A stretch of DNA of 6,664 nt from assembly GCA_012518155.1 (NCBI GenBank), contig JAAYTC010000054.1, positions 1 through 6,664 of the forward strand, given 5' to 3'. Made by a program: the position numbers and the translations under genes. The notes below the pieces were generated by a model, which saw only the letters and a list, made by a program, of their open reading frames with translations, made no database searches and was not told the DNA's origin. Positions 1 through 5,878 of the stretch are shown here, one piece after another. This DNA comes from Bacteroidales bacterium (lineage in GTDB: Bacteria; Bacteroidota; Bacteroidia; Bacteroidales; Dysgonomonadaceae). Every line of letters starts with the position of its first letter. Position 1 is the first letter of the stretch.

Positions 1-41
1 AGGAGCAACAGCAGAAGCGATGATAAAAGTATTCGTTTCAT
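1..41 (-). CDS. N-terminal fragment of a secreted protein or lipoprotein (runs off left edge)
   Basis: Read on the minus strand from the ATG at 41-39, the 13 visible complete codons give MKRILLSSLLLLL, which has the charged N-terminus and leucine-rich core of a bacterial signal peptide. The rest lies outside the window, so function, cleavage site and any lipobox Cys cannot be judged. The start is supported by a perfect Bacteroidetes -7 box (TATCTTTG, 79-72 minus) about 30 nt upstream, leaving a short leader, and by the absence of any other gene here. The gene points away from the IS element and the porin operon, so the intergenic DNA from 42 onward was probably a divergent promoter region before the insertion. 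Confidence 0.6.
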   Translation of the reverse strand, partial: MKRILLSSLLLLL

Positions 42-70
42 AGAATCGTTGTTTATTGTGAATTTTCACG

Positions 71-79
71 GCAAAGATA
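71..79 (-). promoter_or_regulatory. -7 promoter box (TATCTTTGC) for the leftmost minus-strand gene
   Basis: On the minus strand this reads TATCTTTGC, a perfect match to the Bacteroidetes -7 consensus TAnnTTTG. It lies about 30 nt before the ATG at 41. No convincing -33 TTTG stands at the usual 19-21 nt spacing; the nearest TTTG (111-108) is too far, so a regulator may be needed. Confidence 0.55.
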
Positions 80-110
80 GGTGTCGGAAAGGCAAGGGAA
101 GGTTAAGCAA

Positions 111-136
111 ACGTTATATAACGTGACAATAACGTT
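111..136. promoter_or_regulatory. Operator-like palindrome with a third half-site
   Basis: ACGTTATATAACGT at 111-124 is a perfect 14-bp palindrome. The half-site ATAACGT recurs at 129-135, exactly 11 bp (about one helical turn) after its copy at 118-124. The site lies 32 bp upstream of the -7 box at 71-79, where a regulator of the minus-strand gene could bind. Which protein binds it is unknown. Confidence 0.4.
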
Positions 137-151
137 GCCAGTTTATAATGA

Positions 152-214
152 ACTATTTCGATAAGCAAGAGCAGAAACAAAGCTTGCTTTGGTTATGCCG
201 AGCGCAGAAATAGT
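152..214 (-). repeat. Hairpin repeat, diverged copy, minus orientation
   Basis: This 63-bp element is bounded by an 8-bp perfect inverted repeat, ACTATTTC (152-159) and GAAATAGT (207-214). At its centre (178-191) it has a second one, CAAAGC-TT-GCTTTG. Read on the minus strand it aligns with the tandem units at 1855-2059: CGCTCGGCA, then a central AAGCAAGCTT, then TGCTCT and GCTT. Outer and inner inverted repeats share nearly the same centre (about 183 and 184.5), so the whole can fold as one long imperfect hairpin. Its outer-stem bases differ from those of the other copies but still pair. It lies upstream of the leftmost gene, in the same orientation. Confidence 0.6.
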
Positions 215-257
215 CTAATTTTATTTAATGAATAGTTTTTTATAGCGTTCTTTTTTG

Positions 258-265
258 TACTTTTG
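258..265 (+). promoter_or_regulatory. -7 promoter box (TACTTTTG) in front of a hairpin repeat
   Basis: TACTTTTG matches TAnnTTTG perfectly and is followed by CACAATGTA, almost the same context as the porin operon's box (TAAGTTTG then CACAACGTA at 1844-1860). A transcript from here would start at the hairpin at 269-332 and run into the IS element from its 3' side, antisense to the transposase. No intact gene follows: the ATG at 348 stops after five codons. No clear -33 box is seen. Confidence 0.45.
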
Positions 266-268
266 CAC

Positions 269-332
269 AATGTAGGATGCGTTTCGGCAATCTTCAAACA
301 AGCTTGATATTGCTCTCAACTTTCACTACATT
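269..332 (+). repeat. Hairpin repeat, diverged copy, plus orientation
   Basis: This 64-bp element starts with AATGTA (269-274) and ends with the complementary TACATT (327-332), the same outer stem as in the tandem array. Its centre, TCAAAC-AA-GCTTGA (294-307), is symmetric about 300.5, exactly the centre of the outer stem. Internal blocks CGGCAAT and TATTGCTCTC correspond to CGGCAATTGCTC and CATTGCGCTC of the array. One inner pair is an A-C mismatch in the plus-sense RNA. It begins 4 nt after a -7 box, so it would form the 5' end of any transcript. Confidence 0.65.
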
Positions 333-412
333 TTCTCTATAAATCGAATGAAGAAGTGTGCGTGATTGCTTGGTAAGGCGTATGTTGTTTGATTCAGGCC
401 ATACCAACCCGG

Positions 413-429
413 ATGAAGGCCGTGGGGCT
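413..429 (+). repeat. Subterminal inverted repeat, transposase 3' side
   Basis: ATGAAGGCCGTGGGGCT pairs as an inverted repeat with 1789-1805: 13 of 17 positions match, including AAGGCCG without a break. It lies within a weak local hairpin (GGCC at 397-400 against GGCC at 418-421) that may be coincidental. Confidence 0.5.
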
Positions 430-575
430 TTCATTAAAAAAAATTAATTTCCTCTTCGAACTCTAAGGTCTCTTGCTCGTGTCCAAAACGATCTCCTTGT
501 CAGAGTCAGTTTGCAAAACGGGGTAACATGTCCACCACAAATGTAAGGACTTTACAAGGAAACCGGTTGTATATT
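430..575 (-). ncRNA. Candidate bridge RNA region of the IS110 element
   Basis: These roughly 146 nt lie between the transposase stop codon and the subterminal repeat and contain no plausible gene. IS110-family recombinases use a bridge RNA from the element's noncoding end; in the IS1111 subgroup that end is downstream of the gene, as here. On the minus strand the region can form a short stem TGTAA/TTACA (556-542). A guide-like segment ACACGAGCAA (482-473) lies between short pairing blocks AAGG (498-495) and CCTT (468-465). A T8 run (443-436) comes near the end of the region. The guide-like segment is identical to the DNA at the predicted opposite junction (1821-1812 minus). No matching right-target guide was found. 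RNA ends and fold are not established. Confidence 0.35.
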
Positions 576-1734
576 TCAGGTCGCCTCTCGGGCTCTCCGG
601 GGATTGGCATCAAGCCGGTACTCGCTGTCAAAATACTCGTCCTTGGAAAGTTGCGACCAGATGATTCCCAGCAAGTGGCGCGCTATGGCCACGGTGCACT
701 TGTTCCGGTTCTTGCCTCGTTGTCTCAACCGCCAAAACTTGTTGTAGAATATGGATCTTCGTGTCCGTGATGCTCCCCATGCCGCTTCCATTAATGCTTT
801 TCGCAAGTACTTGTTGCCATGTGTTATTTTTAGGCTTTTAATCTTTCCCGCGCTTTCATCGTTGCGGGGACGGAGTCCGGCCCAGGATACCAATGCCGCC
901 GCGGTGGCGAACAGGCTCATATCCGCTCCTATCTCCGAGATGATGATGGCGGCCGTTTGCTCCTTGATGCCGGGCAAGCTTAGTAACAGCGAGAACGCGC
1001 GGTGATAATGCTTTTTGCATGACTTGATCATTTCCGCGAGGCATGTCTCCTTCTGTGCCTGGTACATCCTTAAAACTTCCATGTATTGCTTGAGCATGTC
1101 GACATCCGCGTGCCCGATGTTTCCCTCCAGGGAATCCCGCACGACCTCCCGACCGTGCTTGTTCACGGTACGACCGTGGATGAGCTTGACAAGCTCCTCG
1201 GGAGAGCGTTCGCCTTCCATAATGGCCTGTACCACTTTCTGGTAACTCTTGCCGTTAATGTTGGACACGTAATTGCTGATACGGATATTACAGCTTTGAA
1301 GGATCATGTCGATCCGCTGTTGACAGCGCACCAGGTCCTTGTTGAGATCATTAATCCGCCGCCCGTACAGTCGCAACTGCTGGATCCTGTTGTCGGGGAC
1401 GAAACTGTTCCTGACCAGGTTCTTCAACAGGACAGTGGCAATCCATTCGGCATCCTTCACGTCGCTCTTGCGACCGGGAAGTTGCTTGATGAACTGCGGG
1501 TTGACAAGGTACAAACGGAAATCATTCTCCAGCAAATGCCAAATAGGCTTCCCGTAAATACCGGTACTTTCCATGCAGACCTCGCTCACGTGGTGGGACT
1601 TGAGCGTCATGGACAATGACTTGACCTCGCGTGTGGATACTCCAAACTTCTTTTCACTTTTTTTTACCCTGTTCATCCATAATGCACATGAATATGCTAT
1701 TTTTGTGGATGTCAAGGCCGCATACAGTTCTCAT
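576..1734 (-). CDS. IS110-family transposase (DEDD/serine recombinase), frameshifted near its N-terminus
   Basis: This recombinase would cut and rejoin DNA, guided by the element's bridge RNA. The true start is the ATG at 1734-1732: that frame reads MRTVCGLDIHKNSIFMC and reaches a TGA at 1656-1654 just after an A8 tract (1665-1658). The remaining 360 or so residues continue in the neighbouring frame (SEKKFGVSTREV onward) to the TGA at 578-576. One A fewer would join them into about 385 residues, normal for the family. The RuvC-like DEDD motifs are visible: Asp in GLDIHK (first frame), Glu in MESTG, and Asp residues in SDVKDAEW. The C-terminal transposase domain follows, with LPGI and SWAGLRPRNDESAGK, whose Ser is the likely catalytic serine. 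A TTG at 1715-1713 opens the long frame by itself but yields a nonsense N-terminus lacking the first Asp. The copy is either inactive or made by slippage on the A tract. Confidence 0.9.
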
Positions 1735-1788
1735 AATGTTAAGTTTTTAAATTAAACATTGTGCCAATAGCACGTTAACTACTTGTAG

Positions 1789-1805
1789 AACGCCGCGGCC
1801 TTGAT
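1789..1805 (-). repeat. Subterminal inverted repeat, transposase 5' side
   Basis: Partner of 413-429; on the minus strand it reads ATCAAGGCCGCGGCGTT (13 of 17 identical). It lies about 55 bp upstream of the transposase ATG. The predicted element end is about 7 bp further out, near 1812. Confidence 0.5.
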
Positions 1806-1843
1806 TTTTATTTGCTCGTGTATAAAATCTCGACTTTTTTATC

Positions 1844-1851
1844 TAAGTTTG
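1844..1851 (+). promoter_or_regulatory. -7 promoter box (TAAGTTTG) of the porin operon
   Basis: TAAGTTTG is a perfect TAnnTTTG match; transcription should start near 1856-1858, giving a leader of about 213 nt before the ATG at 2071. The predicted IS end (about 1812) is only some 30 bp upstream, so the insertion lies at or just beyond the -33 region and may have changed the upstream promoter sequence. No clear TTTG stands at the normal spacing; the one at 1811-1814 is 29 nt away. A TTTTTT run precedes the -7 box here, as it does before 258. Confidence 0.55.
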
Positions 1852-2060
1852 CACAACGTAACAGTCGCCTCGGCAATTGCTCAAGCAAGCTTGGCATTGC
1901 GCTCGGCTTTATGTACATTTCGATAATGTAACAGTCGCCTCGGCAATTGCTCAAGCAAGTTTGGCATTGCGCTCGGCTTTATGTACATTTCGATAATGTA
2001 ACAGTCGCCTCGGCAATTGCTCAAGCAAGCTTGGCATTGCGCTCGGCTTTATGTACATTT
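1851..2060 (+). repeat. Three tandem 70-bp hairpin repeats in the porin operon leader
   Basis: Three units of exactly 70 bp occupy 1851-1920, 1921-1990 and 1991-2060. The last 60 bp of each are identical except for one C-to-T change at 1960; the first 10 bp differ in unit 1 (GCACAACGTA against CGATAATGTA). In each unit AAYGTA and TACATT form an outer stem (1855-1919, 1925-1989, 1995-2059) around a central CAAGC-AA-GCTTG. Further pairing between GCAATTGC and GCATTGC, and between GCC and GGC, makes one long imperfect hairpin per unit. TACATT-TCGAT-AATGTA at each unit junction can pair alternatively. The T at 1960 turns a G-C pair into G-U, which plus-sense RNA tolerates. The array fills nearly the whole untranslated leader, ending 10 nt before the start codon. 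Confidence 0.85.
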
Positions 2061-2070
2061 TAAACACACG

Positions 2071-4182
2071 ATGAAGGAAAAGCTGTTTATATCCCTGCTT
2101 ATCTGTAGCGTGTACGTGGCCTCTACTTGGTCGCAAGCACGAATAATTATGCCCGACTCGTCGCAAATAACGACGAGCCGTGATTCGCTTGATCTTCTCC
2201 CCCGTCAAATTCCCGGGGAGCACGATCATGAGCACTCGTTGGATAGTGTAGAAGGGCATACATCGCATTTGAACCATTTGATTCATGACCACGGGGCGGA
2301 AGCTGACTCGCTTCAGCAACTTGCCAGAATGTTTCATTGGAAAATAAACCCAAGAACGGGTGATCGAATACCTACCGAATCCGACACCGTCGTGCATAAT
2401 TTTCAACACTCTACATTGGCAGATGGGCTATCGGTAGCCACGGGGCACTTGGGATCCATTGGATCGCCCGTGATTTCAAAAGTTTTCTGGGATAGAGATG
2501 AAACGGAAGCGTTTATCTTTAATAATGCATATCACCCCTACTTGAACAAACCAGAGGAGATGCTCTTCGTGAATACTCGCGTACCGTATTCAAGGATTAA
2601 TTACTATCGTTCCGGAAACAATCAAAACAGGGAGGACCGTCTTGACGCGAGATTGACATCGAACTTCGGGAAAAGCCTGAACGTGGGATTCGACGTGGAC
2701 CTGATTAATTCACGAGGATACTATAATTCACAATCAACGCGACACAATAATTTTTCGCTTTTTGGTAACTATTTATCGGACCGGCTTGAAGCGCACGCGT
2801 ATATGAATATCGGTAAGATAAGTAATTTTGAAAACGGGGGAATTACCGATGAGGTGTTTATTACCGATCCCGACGCTGTGCAGCAGCAATTCCGTCCAAG
2901 AGATATCCCGGTAAAATTCACCAACACGTGGAACACAGTGGGCAACAATCGATTTTTCCTTTCTGGAAGATATAACTTGGGGTACCAAGAAACCGTTAAA
3001 ACCGATACACTCGAACAGGTAAGCGGGGAGTTTGTTCCGGTCGCGAGTTTAAGCTTTTCTTCAGCATATACTCAGCAGTATCGCCGTTTTTTATCGCATG
3101 ATACGGCCTTCGTGGAGGTAGATGGTGTGCCTATGCAGCGGATCGATCAGTTCTATAATAATTCCTACTATAGTGGGGCAGTGGATGATAGTGTTCATTA
3201 TTCGTCGTTTAAAAACAGCGTGGCCCTGAGTATGAGAGAAGGTTTCAAGGATTGGGTGAAGTTCGGATTGACCGCTTTTCTGGAATATGACTTGCGTAAT
3301 TACTCCACGCGAGATAGCGTGAGTAGCGGATATGCTGGACATCGTGAAAGCGCGGTTACCATAGGAGGAATATTAAATAAACAACAGGGGGATAACCTGC
3401 TGTTTAATATTCATGCCAATATGGGGGTATTGGGTGTAAACTTGGGTGAATTCAGGGCGATGGGTGAAGTAGAGACCGGTTTCGATATAGCGGGACGACG
3501 AACTACCTTATCGGCTGAGGCATACATCAAGAACCTACGACCCAAATACTTGCAGGAGAACTATTTCTCGAAATACTTTAAATGGAACCGGGAATTGGGG
3601 GACACTCGCCGCGTGTATGCGGGAGGAAAACTGCATATCCCATTTACCAATACTACAATGAGCGCGGGAGTAGAAAATATTCAGAATCATATCTATTATA
3701 ATAGTGAAAAACTCCTGGAGCAAGAGAGTGATAACGTGCAGGTGTTAACCGCGCGTGTGGACCAGAATATCAAGTTGGGTGTTTTTAATTGGGATAATCA
3801 AGTGGTATATCAAGCATCCAGCAACCAAGAAGTCATTCCCCTGCCCACCCTGAGCGTGTACTCCAACATGTACTTGAAAGCTGAGATCGTGGATGTACTC
3901 ACAATGCAAGTGGGGGTCGATGCACACTGGCATACCAAATATCTCGCCCCAGGTTACGAACCGGCGTTGTTGCAGTTTTATAATCAAGATGAAAAGGAAA
4001 TTGGGAATTACCCCATATCGACTATCTACGCGAATTTCCACCTACAACAAACGCGCTTTTTCGTGATGTTTTATAACGCGGCGTCGCAAGTGATAAAGCC
4101 GACGGAATATTTTTCATTGCCCGGGTATCCCGTGAATCCTTTTATTTTCAAAATGGGTGTATCCGTGAACCTGCATAATTAA
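2071..4182 (+). CDS. Putative outer-membrane porin (Porin_10 family)
   Basis: This 703-residue protein is predicted to be an outer-membrane beta-barrel of the Bacteroidetes 'putative porin' family; its substrate is not known. MKEKLFISLLICSVYVASTWSQA is a clear signal peptide with cleavage near residue 23. The mature N-terminus has a His-rich stretch at residues 51-74 (eight His in HDHEH, HTSH and HDHG-like groups). From about residue 110 come the family's typical phrases, such as HLGSIGSPVISKVFWDR, NAYHPYLNKPEE and TRVPYSRINYYRSG, then repeated amphipathic strands rich in Tyr, Phe, Asn and Gly to the end. The in-frame ATG at 2017 was not used as start because it lies inside the tandem repeat and would put 18 residues before the signal peptide. 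A solute-binding protein gene follows after 12 nt, almost certainly in the same operon. The leader is a triple hairpin repeat. Confidence 0.85.
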   Translation: MKEKLFISLLICSVYVASTWSQARIIMPDSSQITTSRDSLDLLPRQIPGEHDHEHSLDSVEGHTSHLNHLIHDHGAEADSLQQLARMFHWKINPRTGDRIPTESDTVVHNFQHSTLADGLSVATGHLGSIGSPVISKVFWDRDETEAFIFNNAYHPYLNKPEEMLFVNTRVPYSRINYYRSGNNQNREDRLDARLTSNFGKSLNVGFDVDLINSRGYYNSQSTRHNNFSLFGNYLSDRLEAHAYMNIGKISNFENGGITDEVFITDPDAVQQQFRPRDIPVKFTNTWNTVGNNRFFLSGRYNLGYQETVKTDTLEQVSGEFVPVASLSFSSAYTQQYRRFLSHDTAFVEVDGVPMQRIDQFYNNSYYSGAVDDSVHYSSFKNSVALSMREGFKDWVKFGLTAFLEYDLRNYSTRDSVSSGYAGHRESAVTIGGILNKQQGDNLLFNIHANMGVLGVNLGEFRAMGEVETGFDIAGRRTTLSAEAYIKNLRPKYLQENYFSKYFKWNRELGDTRRVYAGGKLHIPFTNTTMSAGVENIQNHIYYNSEKLLEQESDNVQVLTARVDQNIKLGVFNWDNQVVYQASSNQEVIPLPTLSVYSNMYLKAEIVDVLTMQVGVDAHWHTKYLAPGYEPALLQFYNQDEKEIGNYPISTIYANFHLQQTRFFVMFYNAASQVIKPTEYFSLPGYPVNPFIFKMGVSVNLHN

Positions 4183-4194
4183 TATTCGTGCCAC

Positions 4195-5022
4195 ATGAAA
4201 GTCCCCAAGAGACTCATTATTTATCCTCTATTATTGATGTTAGCTGTCACCGCGATGGTGATAATACGTGATTTTCTACTCCGCACGGGACAGGGACCGG
4301 CTGTTTCGAGAGATTTTCAAGAGATTCTGGAATCGGGAGAACTGAACGCGGTAACCGACTATAACAGTATCGGGTACTTCGTACACGGGGATACGGTGCA
4401 AGGATTTCAATTGGAGATGATTCAAGCGCTGGAAAAAGAGTGGGGGATCAGGGTGAATCTCTTTCTGGAAAACAGCTTGGGAGATAATGTAAATGGGCTC
4501 TTGGAACAGCGTTACGATTTGATAGCAAGAAGTATACCTGTTAACACGGAGCTGAAAGAGCGAATTGCCTTTACCGTGCCTATAACGTTTAATAAGCAGG
4601 TTCTGGTGCAGCGAAAAAGTGAATTTAATGATAGTATCGAACCCATCCGGCAGCATCTCGATCTGGCGAAAAAAACCATTCACTTGGCGTACGACTCGCC
4701 AGCGATTCTCCGGCTTAATAACCTTTCACACGAAATTGGAGATACTATTTTTATCGTGGAGGATCTTACTTACGAGGCAGAACAACTGGTTATGATGGTG
4801 GCTGCGGGAGATATCGATTTCACCGTGTGCGACGAAAAGGTAGCGATGCAACTCGCGCAGAAGCTCCCCGAAATTGATGTTGAGACCGACATCAGTTTCA
4901 CCCAACTGGAATCGTGGGCGGTACGCGACGATGCACCCTTGCTTCTGGATAGCCTAAATAGTTGGCTAAATCGATTCACGCGGACCCGGCAGTTTCGTCA
5001 AATTCATGGAAAGTATTATTAA
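4195..5022 (+). CDS. Membrane-anchored periplasmic solute-binding protein (SBP_bac_3 type, MltF N-domain-like)
   Basis: The 275-residue protein has an N-terminal hydrophobic segment (about residues 8-25) without a lipobox Cys, so it is probably a membrane anchor or uncleaved signal. A bilobed substrate-binding domain follows. Family landmarks are ILESGELNAVTDYNS near 44-58, GFQLEMIQALEKEWGI at 70-85, LLEQRYDLIARSIPVNTELKERIAFTVPI at about 102-130 (matching the family's L..GryDli....T.eR...f..Pi pattern), and a second lobe with AAGDIDFTVCDEKVA at about 203-217. Related domains form the N-terminal half of the lytic transglycosylase MltF, but no transglycosylase domain follows here. No ABC permease or ATPase is nearby, so it may serve as a sensor or as a partner of the porin upstream. 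The ATG at 4195 is 12 nt after the porin stop. A strong terminator follows. Confidence 0.8.
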   Translation: MKVPKRLIIYPLLLMLAVTAMVIIRDFLLRTGQGPAVSRDFQEILESGELNAVTDYNSIGYFVHGDTVQGFQLEMIQALEKEWGIRVNLFLENSLGDNVNGLLEQRYDLIARSIPVNTELKERIAFTVPITFNKQVLVQRKSEFNDSIEPIRQHLDLAKKTIHLAYDSPAILRLNNLSHEIGDTIFIVEDLTYEAEQLVMMVAAGDIDFTVCDEKVAMQLAQKLPEIDVETDISFTQLESWAVRDDAPLLLDSLNSWLNRFTRTRQFRQIHGKYY

Positions 5023-5055
5023 AAAAAGACCTCTCCATATAGAGAAGTCCTTTTT
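5023..5055. terminator. Terminator after the porin / solute-binding operon, possibly bidirectional
   Basis: Starting directly after the TAA at 5020-5022, GACcTCTC (5028-5035) pairs with GAGAaGTC (5042-5049) around a CATATA loop, with one C-A mismatch. Five A on the left and five T on the right extend the stem and supply a T tract on either strand. It could therefore also stop transcription arriving from the minus-strand gene at 5143-5604. Confidence 0.75.
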
Positions 5056-5073
5056 AGGTGTCAACCGGCTCAC

Positions 5074-5125
5074 TTTCTCAGGTGAAGGGCTTATGCTCTT
5101 TATCTGGAGATCTATGGCTGAGAAA
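5074..5125. repeat. Nested inverted repeat between convergent genes
   Basis: TTTCTCAG (5074-5081) and CTGAGAAA (5118-5125) form an 8-bp perfect inverted repeat with a 36-bp spacer. Inside the spacer, GAAGGGC-TTAT-GCTCTTT (5084-5101) can form a 7-pair hairpin in plus-sense RNA, including two G-U pairs. It lies between the terminator and the 3' end of the minus-strand gene. It may help termination or stabilise the 3' end; it may also have no function. Confidence 0.3.
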
Positions 5126-5142
5126 ATTGTAGTGAAAAGTGG

Positions 5143-5604
5143 TTAACGTCTTGGAGGAGCATTACGGCGTCCCTGCCGGTTGGCATCACGGACAGTTTTC
5201 TGCCTCTCTTCCCGCAACTGTTTCCATTGTTCCATTTTTTCTTTTCCAATGATTTTTTCCAGCTCGGCATCATTCTCGGCAACTGCCTTTTCGCGAGCAG
5301 TTTGCATCTCTTGGCGACGGGCGTCACGATCCCTGTTTCCTCGTTCTCGATCAGCTCGGTGAGCCGCTACCTGCTCGGCACGTTTCGCGTCTTGCTTCTC
5401 GAACAACTCTTGTACCTTCTTGGCTTCCTCGGCTGTTAATTCCAGTTGTTTTGTCATCGTTTCTACGCGGTCCTTAGCGGTCCATCTCTGTTCCGTGCGC
5501 GCGCCTTGTCGGGTATCTCTTCTATTTCTCGTGTTGTTTTGGGCTTCGAGCGTACCACTCAACGTGAAAATGGCCACAACTGCCATTACTACCATTTTTT
5601 TCAT
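5143..5604 (-). CDS. Small secreted, charged, helical protein (DUF4890 / LTxxQ-like)
   Basis: The 153-residue product begins MKKMVVMAVVAIFTLSGTLEA, a signal peptide with cleavage near residue 21, and has no lipobox. The mature protein is very rich in Arg, Lys, Glu, Gln and Ala and is predicted to be mostly helical. The segment DRVETMTKQLELTAEEAKKVQELFEKQ (about 45-71) followed by ELEKIIGKEKMEQWKQLREERQ (about 114-135) resembles the paired pattern of DUF4890 and of periplasmic LTxxQ (Spy/CpxP-like) proteins. Such proteins are linked to envelope stress or chaperone roles; that role is inferred only. The C-terminus is basic (RQGRRNAPPRR). The gene stands alone, converging on the solute-binding gene. 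No convincing TAnnTTTG box was found upstream. Confidence 0.7.
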   Translation of the reverse strand: MKKMVVMAVVAIFTLSGTLEAQNNTRNRRDTRQGARTEQRWTAKDRVETMTKQLELTAEEAKKVQELFEKQDAKRAEQVAAHRADRERGNRDRDARRQEMQTAREKAVAENDAELEKIIGKEKMEQWKQLREERQKTVRDANRQGRRNAPPRR

Positions 5605-5878
5605 ATCATTTACAATTTAAAAGGTGAATAAATCGGATTATACTTTGTATGTATGACACGTAAACGGGTGCAGAGTTTAACGGTACCCTCATTTAATCGA
5701 TCATTAAGTAGCATAAGTACAGTTGTATATAGAAGTTTTTATCTTGTTTACAGGGTGAATTCGCATGTTCGTCGATAAAAAGAGGGTGTTTGTATATTTT
5801 CACAATTGGATCTACTATAGAGTAAGGAAAAATGACGATTAACATGAAAATATTTTTTTATGGCTGACGGATATTGAT
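5605..5878. other. Divergent intergenic region, no gene seen
   Basis: About 300 AT-rich bases separate the divergent starts at 5604 (minus) and 5909 (plus). I see no hairpin repeat of the family found elsewhere, no RNA gene and no credible coding sequence. A 25-codon frame starting at the ATG at 5765 has no support. The only clear signal is the -7 box at 5879-5886, just outside this stretch. The promoter of the minus-strand gene must lie here but is not recognisable. Confidence 0.5.

Larger units (their letters stand above)
410..1812 (-). mobile_element. IS110-family insertion sequence, probably IS1111 subgroup
   Basis: The element carries one transposase gene on the minus strand and about 1.4 kb in all, the normal size for the family. 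Ends are inferred. ATGAAGGCCGTGGGGCT (413-429) and the reverse complement of 1789-1805 (ATCAAGGCCGCGGCGTT) match at 13 of 17 positions, giving subterminal inverted repeats. IS1111-group ends lie a few bases outside such repeats, about 7 bp on the side upstream of the gene and 3 bp on the other, giving roughly 1812 and 410. No target duplication is expected for this family and none is seen. The noncoding part is longer downstream of the gene (about 165 nt) than upstream (about 78 nt), the IS1111 arrangement. Exact end bases are uncertain by several nucleotides. Confidence 0.6.

Noticed and set aside
348..445. Possible remnant of a gene after the promoter at 258 (five codons from 348, or a 21-codon frame from the ATG at 381)
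   Set aside because: The first stops at once and the second crosses the predicted IS end without any recognisable protein motif.
1086..1619. A 177-codon open frame on the plus strand opposite the transposase
   Set aside because: It is the antisense shadow of a well-recognised transposase and shows no family resemblance.
1713..1715. TTG as the true start of the transposase
   Set aside because: It gives a nonsense N-terminus lacking the first catalytic Asp, whereas the other frame from the ATG at 1734 encodes the expected GLDIHK motif.
1851..2060. CRISPR array
   Set aside because: The 70-bp units are contiguous, with no unique spacers between repeats and no cas genes.
2017..2070. Upstream in-frame ATG that would extend the porin by 18 residues
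   Set aside because: It lies within the third tandem repeat and would put non-signal residues before a clear signal peptide starting at 2071.
5765..5842. A 25-codon frame (ATG to TAA) in the divergent intergenic region
   Set aside because: No promoter box at a sensible distance, no family resemblance, and its length is expected by chance in AT-rich DNA.
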